Assembly (NCBI GenBank): GCA_021846225.1
Contig: JAJZCG010000011.1
Location: forward strand, 1 to 44,601
Length of the DNA stretch: 44,601 bases
Reading direction: 5' to 3'
From: Pseudomonadota bacterium
GTDB lineage: Bacteria; Pseudomonadota; Alphaproteobacteria; Acetobacterales; Acetobacteraceae
Under the pieces are notes generated by a model, which made no database searches, was not told the origin of the DNA, and was given only the letters and a program-made list of their open reading frames with translations. A program made the translations under genes and the position numbers. Numbering within the stretch: position 1 is the first letter of the stretch; each line of letters starts with the position of its first letter. Shown here in pieces: positions 44,089 to 44,601 of the stretch.

Positions 44089-44601
44089 GCGACAGCCTCG
44101 CAGCAACGCACGCACAACGTGGGATGGCTGGCATTGCCGCCCACTTCCGGTAGAATTTTCCAGCAACGTTCGCATTTGGCGCCGGAGGCGAGCAAGGGAA
44201 GCTCCATGCTTTCATCCGATTCTTGAGTCTGCGCTGACAGCTCAACCTGCGAGACGATGACAACATCGGCCCATTCCCCGGCGGACAGCCCGAACGACCA
44301 TTTGCTGGGGATGCTCAAGGCGATTTGCAACGACGAACCCACCTTCTTCTCGCGCCGCATCTGTTCGATCGCATTGGTGAAATTCGCCCGCACGGCGCGG
44401 ATCTTATCCTGCCATCTCTCCGCCAGCGCGTCGTTGCGCCAGGTATCGGGCACTTCGGGGAACAATGTGGTATGCACCGACGTCTGCGCGCCAAAGCGCG
44501 TGACCCACGCCTCCTCCGCGGTGAAGGGCAGCGCGGGCGCCAGCCAGGCCGTGAGGCAGCGGTGCAGAATATCCAAAAAGCTGCGGCAGGCGCGGCGTTT
44601 T
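44085..44601 (-). CDS. ileS: Isoleucyl-tRNA synthetase, C-terminal part (runs off the window)
   Basis: The last ~170 residues of IleS; the frame is open to the right edge (RRACRSFLDILHRCLTAWLA). Visible are the end of the anticodon-binding domain (PALPFTAEEAW) and the C-terminal zinc finger CERCWKI, then CVRCCEAVA. Charges tRNA-Ile with isoleucine. It is the first gene of the leftward ileS-lspA-DUF3035 operon. Confidence 0.95.
   Translation of the reverse strand, partial: KRRACRSFLDILHRCLTAWLAPALPFTAEEAWVTRFGAQTSVHTTLFPEVPDTWRNDALAERWQDKIRAVRANFTNAIEQMRREKKVGSSLQIALSIPSKWSFGLSAGEWADVVIVSQVELSAQTQESDESMELPLLASGAKCERCWKILPEVGGNASHPTLCVRCCEAVA

Overview
The window is GC-rich DNA from an alphaproteobacterium, most probably of the Acetobacteraceae (an Acidocella/Acidiphilium-like acidophile is my best guess). 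The reasons are a hopanoid cluster (hpnH, hpnI, hpnJ, hpnM with dxs and ispH), a phasin, an EipB/DUF1849 protein, a DUF3035 lipoprotein, type-2 ArgC, the argH-lptM-lysA order, and GAAC-N7-GAAC type SOS sites before recA. No 16S rRNA is present, so the genus is inference.

Layout. (1) 1-8307 is the right end of a lambda-like (siphovirus) prophage: tail tip protein J (5' end outside the window), tail fibre, glycine-rich tip protein, fibre-assembly-like protein, small membrane proteins, GH108 endolysin, 3-TM holin, a small basic peptide, then one opposite-strand structural-like gene. It ends in the 3' part of a tRNA-Arg(TCT), which is the phage attachment site. No integrase lies in this part. (2) 8308-18902 is host chromosome: SEC-C/TPR sulfotransferase, DUF3429 membrane protein, sterol-desaturase-family hydroxylase, argG, recA with SOS boxes, phoR, an LpoA-like lipoprotein divergent from rsmI, and pdxH. 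(3) 18903-21411 holds fabI-aroC and then a 4 x 69-bp repeat array. (4) 21412-30645 is the hopanoid/isoprenoid region: a leftward dxs-hpnM-hpnI-hpnJ-trpF-like operon diverges from a rightward ispH-hpnH-alkA group. Dxs and IspH are the first and last enzymes of the MEP pathway that makes the C5 units of hopanoids. HpnH, HpnI and HpnJ build the side chain, and HpnM is the periplasmic transport-type component. (5) 30645-38586 is leftward: fusA, eipB, uvrB, phasin, a COQ9/TetR-like gene, a gamma-carbonic-anhydrase-like protein and argC. (6) 38655-44601 holds secB, a second 4-unit copy of the 69-bp array, tlpA-like thioredoxin, argH-lptM-lysA, and the convergent ileS-lspA-DUF3035 operon. ileS runs off the right edge.

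Points most worth a second look: the two related 69-bp arrays, both at convergent gene ends and both closed by an inverted half-element, with a solo palindrome of the same family at the fabI promoter; the trpF-like gene translationally coupled to hpnJ, whose expected general-acid Asp reads Glu; the LamG-like module inserted in the tail tip protein; the glycine-rich phage adhesin; the partial tRNA-Arg att site; a 42-aa single-TM ORF running into a 14-bp tandem repeat; and the tiny lptM gene between argH and lysA.
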